From the NCBI GenBank assembly GCA_038043285.1, contig JBBTCJ010000022.1, positions 27,391 through 91,390 of the forward strand: a stretch of DNA of 64,000 nucleotides, written 5' to 3'. Positions 27,201-34,152 of the stretch are shown one piece after another. The notes beneath the pieces are model-generated. The model searched no databases. It saw nothing but the letters and a program-made list of their open reading frames with translations, and had not been told where the DNA came from. The translations under genes and the position numbers were made by a program. Source of the DNA: JBBTCJ01 sp038043285. GTDB taxonomy: Bacteria; Planctomycetota; Phycisphaerae; UBA1845. The stretch's first letter is position 1. Each line of letters starts with the position of its first letter.

Positions 27201-27763
27201 TCCGGTGGGATCGTGCGGCTCTGTTCGAGCGGCGAACGCTTTCGCCTGAATGGGTCATCGAGCTTCCACTCGCCGCGGCGGACCTACGGTGGCGGGGGTT
27301 CTCGGAAATCAAATCACGCGCCGAAGGACATCCCACGACGCCGGATCACGATGTCGTGTTTGCCAACCCGCCGTGGCGCGGCACGCTCGAGGGGTGGTGC
27401 ACCCGATACGGCGACGTGCTCGAACTGGTGGCCGCACGCGATGGTCGGCTGGCCATCGTGAACGGCGGCGACTCCATGACGCTGCGATTCGCCGATCCCG
27501 GCGTGCCGGGTCGGACCCCCCCAAGCCCCCCCTTTGCAAGGGGGGAGGCTTCTCCGCCGAAGGGTTTTGTACGCACTTTCTTTTTCTACTCCGTCGGTTG
27601 GGACAAGGACGCGGACGCGAACGTGGTCGATGGGAACACCGTGGAGCCGCTACCTTCCGAGGGGCCGCCCGGGCCGGCGGATTTCGAGGCCGATCCCGCG
27701 GACTGGCGACTCCGTTACAACACGCGATGGGTTCCGAGAGACCGTTTTCATCCGTCGGAGTGA
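24239..27763 (+). CDS. Large exported TPR / FG-GAP (VCBS) repeat protein
   Basis: The 1174-residue protein begins with a hydrophobic segment (TAFLLALLSRSALPSPAS, about 33-52), then TPR repeats (about 55-220; e.g. AKAVEVLAELLKADPTS). A beta-propeller region of FG-GAP/VCBS Ca-binding repeats follows (about 400-700: WLDYEHDGDVDLML, DFDNDGLLDTVLLG, DIDGDGDSDLLLT), then an UnbV/ASPIC-like stretch and a long C-terminal domain I do not recognise. A GGAAGGAGA sits eight bases before ATG 24239. A palindrome near the 3' end encodes PPSPPFARGEASPPK. It may work with the preceding RTX protein at the cell surface; no catalytic site is evident. Confidence 0.8.
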   Translation: MPGDRSKRPIPGAMDVGTLQLKIGACMSSPGSVWRQTAFLLALLSRSALPSPASVEDVDRLMNLAKAHLENRESAKAVEVLAELLKADPTSTAALRNLARAHLIARRYEAAVEALAQAEKMEPNSPATAYLKGLALLRLSRFDQAIGPLETAVRGDPNTGALRYQLACAYEGVGGDEKAGQQFHETLRLDPLHAGAYFKLSAQARKANQPEEAQKYQNEFVRLRRLLGEAARSAEAFEQCGHTRPEGAAIPARRGDRGATKAALEVRFEDATEAVFPAGVARGAATAAVVEVDAEGGCAIFAADGDGGLSVLRLTGLVAGAPGSDEKAAGGVFERKVMESPGAPGLKDRVRAFAADYHDDVPPGVRYDAKLHALTDVLLVGSERLYLLKQTAPGVFSDVTGQSGLPEGGANAARWLDYEHDGDVDLMLAGHDGLQLWQNNGDGRFENATERVGIQPTGPAVDAAIGDLDGNEAVDFVVARGKAPTLVYLNQRAGRLALMSEPPGPWPPASRAIINDFDNDGLLDTVLLGRKEATLRFGGAGETIRMDLGSLDATAVAPIDHDNDGWLDLCFAGGFETPAESRGAGIRLFRNPGFHASPPPEWRDVSEPTKLADLNLPPIRDAIAADIDGDGDSDLLLTDAGDRLHFLRNAGAHANGQLKIRLLTVKTNPTGIGTHIELRKNDFRIVRQVNELPIEIGVGGRKTLDSLQTIWTNGVVDNQIDATVGNAPQTVIEKNVATGSCPFLYAWDGKRFRFVTDVLGNSPLGLSLRRDVMLPADPDELALIGPADGFPPQDGAYTVAVTSEFCEVLYLDFVRLLAVDHPADVEVHSTDKIMPPPFAPSEVWALGNPRRLIRAEGSDGQDRTEALRAADGVFAPPGLALPPPFRGMCHHLSLTLDFGPLDTDRPLVLALTGWLQYGQASTNIALSQSSRVEVIPPVLEVEAADVAWVPLDVTVGIPAGKTKTILCDLSGKLPSGARRLRLTNTFEIRWDRAALFERRTLSPEWVIELPLAAADLRWRGFSEIKSRAEGHPTTPDHDVVFANPPWRGTLEGWCTRYGDVLELVAARDGRLAIVNGGDSMTLRFADPGVPGRTPPSPPFARGEASPPKGFVRTFFFYSVGWDKDADANVVDGNTVEPLPSEGPPGPADFEADPADWRLRYNTRWVPRDRFHPSE
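27524..27550. repeat. C/G-run palindrome inserted in-frame in FG-GAP gene
   Basis: The bases CCCCCCTT-TGC-AAGGGGGG form a near-perfect palindrome inside the open reading frame, encoding PPSPPFARGEA in a loop near residue 1095. It is the same kind of element as at 9744-9770. Confidence 0.6.
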
Positions 27764-27986
27764 ACCTGAATCGCCCGTTGAAGCTCCCAACCCGTCTGTT
27801 GCCGCACACGGTCCGTCCGCAGGCGCCTCCGGCCCGTCCGGGGAACCCCCCGCAACGCCTCCGACTCCGCGCGAAACGAACCGAAAACAATGGAGGAGTC
27901 TTCAAGCCCCGCCGGGATAGCCGGATGCAACGTGATCTGTGTTACTCCCGCTTCTTCCCGCTCAGACCGAGCAGTGCGCAGGTCAG

Positions 27987-28151
27987 TCAGTAACCCGTTC
28001 CGCCGGCCGCCATCGCCAACACGCCGCAGACGGGGGCTACGATGCCAAGAACGTCGCCCACGTCGACGATCAGTGGGCCGACGGCCAATACGACTCCAAG
28101 CGCCGCATAGCCGATCCGCATTCCACGACCAAGATTGGGTTGAAGCGGCAT
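27987..28151 (-). CDS. Small two-helix membrane protein (possibly DUF2892-like)
   Basis: ATG 28151 with GGGAGAGCCGAGGG just before it opens a 54-residue frame. After a short basic head (MPLQPNLGRGMR) it has two hydrophobic segments (IGYAALGVVLAVGPLIV and VLGIVAPVCGVLAMAAGG). This layout resembles DUF2892/YgaP-type small membrane proteins. The frame can be extended upstream to a TTG at 28286, but the added 45 residues look untranslated. It is divergent from the DnaJ gene. Confidence 0.5.
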   Translation of the reverse strand: MPLQPNLGRGMRIGYAALGVVLAVGPLIVDVGDVLGIVAPVCGVLAMAAGGTGY

Positions 28152-28351
28152 CCCTCGGCTCTCCCTTTCATTGTTGAACCCCTCGTGACCATGATCGTAC
28201 CAGTCGCTCAAGATTTCCGCCCGTCGGGTGCTCCTCGCCGCATGGAACCTCCGCCTGACGGCATCCACCGTGGTGATCTTCCCCAAGGCATCATATACTA
28301 GGTTATCGGGCGGCGACGGTTGATCGCCCGTTCCTCTTCGGCGGATCGACG

Positions 28352-29308
28352 GTGGGGCGCGACTACTACGAAATCCTGGGCGTCAAGCAAAACGCAACGG
28401 AGGACGAAATCCGCCGCGCCTACCGCAAGCTGGCCAAACAGCACCACCCCGACCGCAACCCCGACGATCCCGCGGCGGAGACCAAGTTCAAGGAGGTCCA
28501 GCAAGCCTATGCGACTTTGAGCGACGCCCGGAAGCGCGCCGAATATGATCGGTTCGGGGCCGCCGGCGTCGGGCAGTGGAGCACCGATCCGCGTGGTCAG
28601 CGCGTCTACCAATGGGGGGGCGGATCCGCCGTCCGCGGCGAGGATCTTGAGGATCTCTTTTCCGCCTTCGGGGGCGGACGACACGCCAGCATTTTCGACC
28701 AATTCTTCGGCTCAGGCGGCGGTCGGCATCCAGCGCGTCCTCCCCAACCGGTCGCGGATCAGGACCACGACGTGACCGTGTCGTTTGAGCAGGCCGCCCT
28801 CGGCACGACGCTCGCGCTCGATCTCTCCACCGCCGGCAATGGCCGGCGCGAACGACTCGAAGTCAAGATTCCCGCGGGCATCGACGACGGTCAGAAACTG
28901 CGTCTCCGCGGCAAGGTTCCCAACCCCGGCGGCGGACCGCCCGGCGACCTGCGACTTTGCATCCACGTTCAGCCGCACGCCTTCTTCGAGCGCCAGGACG
29001 CCGATCTGTTCGTCGACGTGCCGATTTCGATTTCCGAGGCGGTCCTCGGTGCCAAGATCGAGGTTCCCACGCTGGAAGGCCGCGCAACGCTCACCATTCC
29101 TCCAGGCACGCCGAGCGGTTCCAAGCTTCGCTTGGCCGGCCGCGGATTGCGCCGCCGCGGCGGCGGCTGCGGCGACCAATACGTCGCCGTCAAGATCGTT
29201 CCGCCCAAGACCATCACCGACGATCAGCGGCGGTTATTTGAATCGCTGCACGAGGGAAGTCCCGGCGATCCTCGCGCGAACTGTCCCTGGAACAGGAGAG
29301 GCACTTGA
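28352..29308 (+). CDS. DnaJ/CbpA-type co-chaperone (no zinc finger)
   Basis: The 318-residue protein stimulates DnaK ATPase and delivers substrates. The J domain occupies residues 1-70 with HPD at 32-34. A Gly/Phe-rich linker (about 75-130) follows, then the two C-terminal substrate-binding beta domains (DHDVTVSFEQAALGTTLAL to FVDVPISISEAVLGAKIEVP). The four CXXCXGXG zinc motifs of class I DnaJ are absent, so it is a class II/CbpA type. The start is GTG 28352. Its stop overlaps the next gene's ATG (TGATG). Confidence 0.93.
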   Translation: MGRDYYEILGVKQNATEDEIRRAYRKLAKQHHPDRNPDDPAAETKFKEVQQAYATLSDARKRAEYDRFGAAGVGQWSTDPRGQRVYQWGGGSAVRGEDLEDLFSAFGGGRHASIFDQFFGSGGGRHPARPPQPVADQDHDVTVSFEQAALGTTLALDLSTAGNGRRERLEVKIPAGIDDGQKLRLRGKVPNPGGGPPGDLRLCIHVQPHAFFERQDADLFVDVPISISEAVLGAKIEVPTLEGRATLTIPPGTPSGSKLRLAGRGLRRRGGGCGDQYVAVKIVPPKTITDDQRRLFESLHEGSPGDPRANCPWNRRGT

Positions 29309-29727
29309 TGATTCTCGGCCAACCGGGAACGGATCGATACCGCTACCGACTCGGGCTGGCGTTCCTCTGTGCCGGGGTGCTGTTTCTGCTCTGGGCGTGG
29401 GGAAGCTGGTTGTTCCGCGCGTCCGCCCAGGCACAGGATCATGCACCGCGTCTGGCGCTCGAGTCGCGCTCCGACGGCGCTTTGTCGAAAGAACCGCCGC
29501 ACGGCGCCGCCGGCGGAAACCGCGCGAAGTTCCTTCGCGCAAGCCCGCTCTTCTTGCTCGTCGGGCTGCTCTTGGTGTTGACCTTCCTGCTGGGCAGCCT
29601 GGCCGCCGTGCGGCTCATCCGGCGCTATCGCCTGCGCGTGGAGGCGACACGCCGTGGCCCATCCGCCTACGAAGACGTCTGGTCCATGCACAAGATTCCC
29701 CCGCGCGACGAAGAACTCGACGACTAG
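29308..29727 (+). CDS. Membrane protein translationally coupled to DnaJ
   Basis: The 139-residue protein has two membrane helices (RLGLAFLCAGVLFLLWAWGS and FLLVGLLLVLTFLLGSLAAVRLI) and a charged cytoplasmic tail ending EELDD. It is not a family I recognise. The ATG shares a base with the DnaJ stop codon, so expression is coupled; a role in anchoring or modulating the co-chaperone is only a guess. Confidence 0.75.
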   Translation: MILGQPGTDRYRYRLGLAFLCAGVLFLLWAWGSWLFRASAQAQDHAPRLALESRSDGALSKEPPHGAAGGNRAKFLRASPLFLLVGLLLVLTFLLGSLAAVRLIRRYRLRVEATRRGPSAYEDVWSMHKIPPRDEELDD

Positions 29728-29770
29728 ACCAAGCGATCCGACTCACCTTCATCTTCGGCTTCGACGGTTC

Positions 29771-29884
29771 GCTCCCTCACGGTCGCAGCTCTGATGAGAA
29801 GCGGCTGGCCGTTTGAACAGCGCCGCGACCGTGAGGGAGCGGAGCCGTTTCTGTTTCTGTTCCGTACCGCGACCGTCAGGGAGC
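29771..29884. repeat. Three copies of a 16-base palindromic-type repeat
   Basis: GCTCCCTCACGGTCGC at 29771-29786 occurs inverted at 29825-29840 (exact) and again at 29869-29884 with one change. The first two can pair into a large hairpin. A shorter relative is at about 7482. They fill most of the 369-base gap after the membrane protein gene; no coding frame is evident. Confidence 0.6.
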
Positions 29885-30036
29885 GGCGTCTGCTGACCCG
29901 ACAAATAAGGTGCCTACGATCACTACCGCGCCCGGCCGTCCGGCAAGCTGGGATCAAGTCGCGTGACGCGCGCCGGCGAACAAGCGCCATCGCCGGAAAC
30001 CTGGAGGGCTTCGCGCTAACTGTCGCGCCCCAAAAC

Positions 30037-30072
30037 ACCGCGGGCGTCGAAGTCGCCTTCGACGCCCGCGGT
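30037..30072 (-). terminator. Rho-independent-like terminator of cold-shock gene
   Basis: A perfect 15-base stem (ACCGCGGGCGTCGAA with TTCGACGCCCGCGGT, six-base loop) lies 25 bases after the cold-shock stop and is followed by GTTTTG on the minus strand. Confidence 0.8.
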
Positions 30073-30096
30073 CTTTTGTTCAACGATGGTCTCGAC

Positions 30097-30300
30097 CTAG
30101 TTGGCCATGCGGACTTTGCAGGCCTTGGGGCCCTTCGCTCCTTGCGTCACCTCGAACTGGACGCGGGAGCCTTCCTGCAGGCTACGGAACCCGTCCATCT
30201 GGATCTCGCTCTGGTGGACGAAGACATCGCCTCCGTCATCCGACTGAATGAACCCATAGCCCTTTGCGTCGTTGAACCACTTCACTGTACCTTGCGGCAT
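30097..30300 (-). CDS. CspA-family cold-shock protein
   Basis: This single OB-fold RNA chaperone of 67 residues carries RNP1 KGYGFIQ and RNP2 DVFVHQSEI with the conserved MPQGTVKWFNDAKGYGFI start. It melts RNA secondary structure. GAGGT lies nine bases before the ATG. A sigma70-like promoter about 105-135 bases upstream implies a leader of roughly 100 nucleotides, common in cold-shock genes, and a strong terminator follows. Confidence 0.97.
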   Translation of the reverse strand: MPQGTVKWFNDAKGYGFIQSDDGGDVFVHQSEIQMDGFRSLQEGSRVQFEVTQGAKGPKACKVRMAN

Positions 30301-30405
30301 GACAACTTACCTCTACTGCTTACGCGCGTCTCCGGTCGGTCGCCCGCGAAACAACATCTGCTTCTGTCAAAGGACGCCCGCGCTTGCGAAAACGCTCGAT
30401 ACAGT

Positions 30406-30434
30406 ATTGTCGCCCACCTCGGCCTCCCTGTCAA
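30406..30434 (-). promoter_or_regulatory. Probable promoter of cold-shock gene
   Basis: On the minus strand TTGACA (30434-30429) is separated by 17 bases from GACAAT (30411-30406), a four-of-six -10 match. Transcription would start near 30399 and give a leader of about 100 bases. Confidence 0.5.
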
Positions 30435-30690
30435 AGGCTTTCTTGTCGATCGCACCTCCCTCCGCCCGCCGCACCCCGGAACGCCTCGCCAAAATAGCCT
30501 TAACTCATTGTTTTATAGTGACTTACGCCTCAGGTGGCGAATCGACGTCCGGTCTCGACGGGTTGTTGCGAATCCGCCGCCAAGCTAGATTCCCAGCGAC
30601 GCCGCAGCGTGCACGGTCACCCGATTCGCGGTTTCCACGGGGGCCGGTTTTCCACGATGGGACGCCGAACGCCTCCCCGGAAACGATCGC

Positions 30691-31695
30691 ATGAGCAAGA
30701 TCGACCTCCACACCCACGTGCTCCCGAAGTCCTGGCCGAACCTCAAGGAGCGCTTCGGCTACGGCGGCTTCGTCAACCTCGAACATCACGCGCCGGGTTG
30801 CGCGCGGATGTCCATCGACGGCAAGCACTTCCGCGACGTCCAGGAGAACTGCTGGTCCTCCGCGCGGCGCATCGAGGACTGCGATCGACAAGGCGTCACC
30901 ATGCAGGTGCTCTCGACCGTCCCGGTCATGTTCAGCTACTGGGCCAAGCCCGCTGATACGCTCGAACTTTCGCGCATCCTCAACGATCATCTCGCCGGCG
31001 TGGTCGCGGAACGCCCGACGCGCTTCGCCGCCCTCGGGACGTTGCCGATGCAAGCCGCCGACCTGGCCATCCGAGAGCTGGAGCGCTGCGTCCGCACGCT
31101 CAAGATGCCCGGCGTACAGATCGGCTCGCAGGTCAACGGAATGAACCTCGATCACTCCTCGTTGTTTCCAATCTTCGAGGCCGCCCAGGCGCTCAACGCA
31201 GCCGTCTTCGTCCATCCCTGGGACATGCTCGGCAAGGAACGGATGAGCAAGTTCTGGCTCTCGTGGTTGGTGGGCATGCCCACCGAAACGGCGATCGCCA
31301 TTTGCTCGGTCATCTTCGGCGGAGTTCTGGAGCGCCTGCCGCGGCTGCGCATCGGCTTCGCCCACGGCGGCGGATCGTTCCCCGGAACCCTCGGACGCAT
31401 CGAAGCCGGCTTCCACGCCCGACCCGACCTCTGCGCCGTGGACAACAGTGTCAGCCCGCGGCACTACCTGGGCCGCTTCTACGTCGATTCGCTCACCCAC
31501 GATGCCGACGCCTTGCGACAGCTCATCAAGCTGGTCGGCGCCAATCGCGTCGCCTTGGGTTCCGATTACCCCTTCCCTCTCGGCGAGGCCGAACCGGGAA
31601 AGATGATCGAAGCCATGCCCGACCTCTCCCGCGAGACCAACGGCCGACTCCTCCACAAGACCGCCGAAGAGTTCCTGGGAATGTCGTGTGGGTGA
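30691..31695 (+). CDS. Amidohydrolase-family decarboxylase (ACMSD-like)
   Basis: The 334-residue TIM-barrel metalloenzyme closely resembles 2-amino-3-carboxymuconate-6-semialdehyde decarboxylase of the kynurenine pathway. Metal-site motifs are visible: IDLHTHVLP, FVHPWDMLG, FAHGGGSFPGTLGRIE and LGSDYPFPLGE. No kynurenine-pathway or 2-nitrobenzoate genes are adjacent, so the physiological substrate could be a different carboxylated aromatic breakdown product. The ATG lies within a region free of an obvious ribosome-binding site. Confidence 0.88.
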   Translation: MSKIDLHTHVLPKSWPNLKERFGYGGFVNLEHHAPGCARMSIDGKHFRDVQENCWSSARRIEDCDRQGVTMQVLSTVPVMFSYWAKPADTLELSRILNDHLAGVVAERPTRFAALGTLPMQAADLAIRELERCVRTLKMPGVQIGSQVNGMNLDHSSLFPIFEAAQALNAAVFVHPWDMLGKERMSKFWLSWLVGMPTETAIAICSVIFGGVLERLPRLRIGFAHGGGSFPGTLGRIEAGFHARPDLCAVDNSVSPRHYLGRFYVDSLTHDADALRQLIKLVGANRVALGSDYPFPLGEAEPGKMIEAMPDLSRETNGRLLHKTAEEFLGMSCG

Positions 31696-31988
31696 CCGTT
31701 GCGACCGAGTTGAGCTTTGTGATCCGAACCCCAAGCGCGAGCGCGGTCAGAGTATGTTTGTACAACCGTTGTTTGCTCCGAGCCGCGACGGCGGGGACGC
31801 TGCGGAAAATGCTGCTTGCAGCCGCACGTGATTACGACGCGATTCCACGGGAACATGATGGATTCGGCCGCCGTTTTGTGGTAGAATTCCCGATGAACGG
31901 CCCCAAGGGCGCCGCGATGATTCGTAGCCTGTGGATCGTCCGAGAAAATGAGGACTTCGCACGACTTTCGAGTTGCTACGTCGTTTGA
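31692..31988 (+). CDS. DUF6883-like protein, possibly N-terminally degraded
   Basis: The C-terminal 60 codons (KMLLAAARDYDAIPREHDGF, then FVVEFPMNGPKGAAMIRSLWIV and EDFARLSSCYVV) match the DUF6883 pattern of a beta-hairpin followed by a WIV strand. The usual N-terminal half (proline-rich start, then a helix before the RF/FF motif) is not recognisable. The GTG at 31692 overlaps the previous stop but the first 35 residues look non-native. A nearby NPKRERG-coding stretch resembles a dispersed planctomycete repeat. The stop is 14 bases before a DUF4926 gene, its normal neighbour. Confidence 0.5.
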   Translation: MTVATELSFVIRTPSASAVRVCLYNRCLLRAATAGTLRKMLLAAARDYDAIPREHDGFGRRFVVEFPMNGPKGAAMIRSLWIVRENEDFARLSSCYVV

Positions 31989-32002
31989 ACCGGAGCACTG
32001 AC

Positions 32003-32221
32003 ATGTCGAACTCGCCCAAGCTTCTTGACGTCGTGGCTCTGACCGTGGACCTGCCCGAGCGGCAACTCGTCCGCGGCCAAGTCGGCACGATCGTCGAACT
32101 GCTCGACGGCGGGGCCTACGAAGTCGAGTTCAGCGACGACGACGGACGGACCTACGCCGCCTTCGCGCTGTTCCCGGCCCAATTCATGATCCTGCACCAT
32201 CGTCCCATGATGGTCGCATAG
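32003..32221 (+). CDS. DUF4926 family small protein
   Basis: The 72-residue protein reads LLDVVALTVDLPERQLVRGQ then VGTIVELLDGGAYEVEFSDDDGRTYAAFAL, the DUF4926 signature. This family typically sits beside DUF6883 and may form a toxin-antitoxin-like pair; the activity is unproven. GGAG lies seven bases before ATG 32003, favouring it over the upstream start. Confidence 0.8.
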   Translation: MSNSPKLLDVVALTVDLPERQLVRGQVGTIVELLDGGAYEVEFSDDDGRTYAAFALFPAQFMILHHRPMMVA

Positions 32222-32764
32222 AGAAAACTCGGTAATCCTGTAGCGTCGCCCTTCATGGGCGGCGCAGCTCTTCGGCACAAGAACCCGCGCCGCGGATGAA
32301 CCGCCACGCGACACAAACGCCGAGCTTTCTCCATTGCGGCACACTACGATGGGTCCACGCCGCGAGGCGGTCGGTGGGCCTTGGGTACCCCGACCGATCG
32401 GAGCCGCAGGCACCAGTTTGCGGACACGCTCGCCAGGCTTGTCACCCCTCGCCGCTTCGCCTGAACTCCCGACGGTTATCGGGACGTAACCCCCACTTCG
32501 CCGAAACGCGACACATTATCGGCGCTGCCTCCACAGCCGCCCCCGCGGGATTAAGTGCGTCGGTCGCGGGACCGAAATGACTACAGCCGAGTGTACGCGC
32601 GCCGCGCGCGGCGAGTTGCTCCCCTGGACGCGAAGTGTCAAGGGTCAGCTCGCGTGGAAGATCGAAGGTCGGTCGAGCTTCCGGCGTCCGCGCGGACCTT
32701 GGGATCTCAATAAGGGCGGGAGTCGCCGCGTATCACCGCGGGACTCGTTGATGGAGAACGCAGG
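32222..32764. other. Intergenic region with dispersed hairpin
   Basis: No credible gene seen. GTAGCGTCGCCCTTCATGGG at 32240-32259 continues GGCGC and is a variant of the repeat at 34027-34052. A cggttatcggga hairpin lies near 32470. The remaining sequence has no strong coding signal. Confidence 0.4.
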
Positions 32765-33193
32765 GTGGCCGGCGAGCGTCAAGTCAAACCAACGAGGAGG
32801 AGCACGGCATCGGCCGCCGTCAGCGAGCGTCGTCGAACCCCGCGCCGACGTTTGGAGGCCGCCGTCGAGGTCCGCCTGTGCGGTCTCGAATTCTCGCCAA
32901 CCGACGCCGTGCACGGCTCGTTGCTCAACGCCAGCCACCTCGGTCTCGCCTGTCGCGTGACCGGCGAGCAACTCGATCGGGTGATGCGCTTCGGCAAGGT
33001 GCTGCGGGTGGCCTTTCAGCTCGCCGGCGACAGTTGGGGGTTCAACCTCCTGGGGCGACTGGCCAACATGACCCCCGCGTCCTCGCCCGATGAGATCGTG
33101 CTGGGTCTGGAGTTCCTCGAGGAGGGCAATCCTCCCGCCGAGGTCGAGCGGTTCCGCAAGGCCCTCGAGCAGGCGGGCACGGAGGAAGGATGA
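32765..33193 (+). CDS. PilZ-domain protein (putative c-di-GMP effector)
   Basis: The 142-residue protein has the PilZ-type N-terminal arginine-rich box (ERRRTPRRRLEAAVEVR) and a beta-barrel ending LGLEFLE. The D/NxSxxG element is replaced by NASHLGLAC, so c-di-GMP binding is likely but not certain. The start is GTG 32765 after GGAGAACGCAGG. It is followed ten bases later by a second PilZ protein. Confidence 0.75.
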   Translation: MAGERQVKPTRRSTASAAVSERRRTPRRRLEAAVEVRLCGLEFSPTDAVHGSLLNASHLGLACRVTGEQLDRVMRFGKVLRVAFQLAGDSWGFNLLGRLANMTPASSPDEIVLGLEFLEEGNPPAEVERFRKALEQAGTEEG

Positions 33194-33203
33194 CCGTACA
33201 AAC

Positions 33204-33983
33204 ATGAGCGCGACACCAACGATCCTGCAAGAACCTCAGCAGACCGTTCTCACCGACTGCATCCGTCAGCAGCGCCAACTCGTCCTCACCCACAACACCC
33301 CCAAGGGCTGGCTCACGTTCCGCGGCGCCTGGCTGCAAGGCTCGCGCGAATCGGGGCGAATGACCGTACAGGTCGCGCTTCCCCCCGAAGCGGACGACGA
33401 CATCGTCCCGCGCCCGGGCGTCAGACTTGGCGGAACGTTCCGACTGGGGCATAAAAAGTGTATGTTCTGTTCCGAGGTCCGCGGGGCGGAACGCAACGGC
33501 GATTCCGCCAGGATCGAACTGAGCTGGCCCAACGAACTGCAACAACTTCAACGCCGCGTCTTCGAGCGCGCCGTCCCCCCTCAAGGAACGGTCATCGCCG
33601 TGCGCTATTGGCCGGAAAACTCGGCGAACACGGGGCCGTCGGAAGCCAGGACCGTCCGTCACGGACAACTCGAGGATCTGTCCTGCGGCGGAATGAGACT
33701 TCAGGCGGCCGACCCGGCCGACCTCGCCCTCGGATGCACCTACCGATGCTCGTTCGCGCCGCGCCCGGGCAAGCCGGCCATCGTCGTCGATGCCATCCTG
33801 CGGCATCGACAAGCCGCTGACTCCGGAAGGGGACGCGTCTCGCTGGGCTTCCAGTTCGTCGGACTGGAAACCGAACCCGGCGGTCTGCGGACGCTCGAAC
33901 GGCTGGCGCGCCTCGTCAGCCACCTGCACCGCGCCCACAGTCGTCACCCCAGGCGCTCTGCCCAGGGAGCCGAATCGACCTGA
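33204..33983 (+). CDS. PilZ-domain protein (YcgR-like)
   Basis: The 259-residue protein has an N-terminal beta-rich region (about 10-130: QQRQLVLTHNTPKGWLTFRG) and a C-terminal PilZ domain (about 135-240) with RHGQLEDLSCGGMRL, which holds the DxSxxG motif. YcgR-type proteins sense c-di-GMP and modulate motility or secretion. It is in tandem with the shorter PilZ gene, suggesting one signalling unit. Confidence 0.78.
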   Translation: MSATPTILQEPQQTVLTDCIRQQRQLVLTHNTPKGWLTFRGAWLQGSRESGRMTVQVALPPEADDDIVPRPGVRLGGTFRLGHKKCMFCSEVRGAERNGDSARIELSWPNELQQLQRRVFERAVPPQGTVIAVRYWPENSANTGPSEARTVRHGQLEDLSCGGMRLQAADPADLALGCTYRCSFAPRPGKPAIVVDAILRHRQAADSGRGRVSLGFQFVGLETEPGGLRTLERLARLVSHLHRAHSRHPRRSAQGAEST

Positions 33984-34026
33984 CCCCAGGGAACCCACCG
34001 CGCGGGTGCAATGGTTGGAAATCGTG

Positions 34027-34052
34027 GTAGCGTCACCCCTCGTGGGTGGCGC
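34027..34052. repeat. Dispersed hairpin repeat (GTAGCGTCACCC type)
   Basis: GTAGCGTCACCC-ctcgt-GGGTGGCGC forms an imperfect hairpin and matches the copy at 32240-32265 with compensating changes (GCCC/GGGC in place of ACCC/GGGT). Confidence 0.5.
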
Positions 34053-34152
34053 ATGGTAGCGAGAAAGCGCCGGGACAAGCCCCTGACGCTATGGACGGCC
34101 ATCCCGCGCGACATCGGAGGGCACGAACGACGCGCGCCCCGACCTCCTCGCC

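Noticed and set aside
28152..28286. N-terminal extension of the small membrane protein
   Set aside because: TTG 28286 lacks a ribosome-binding site, and the downstream ATG 28151 has a strong one.
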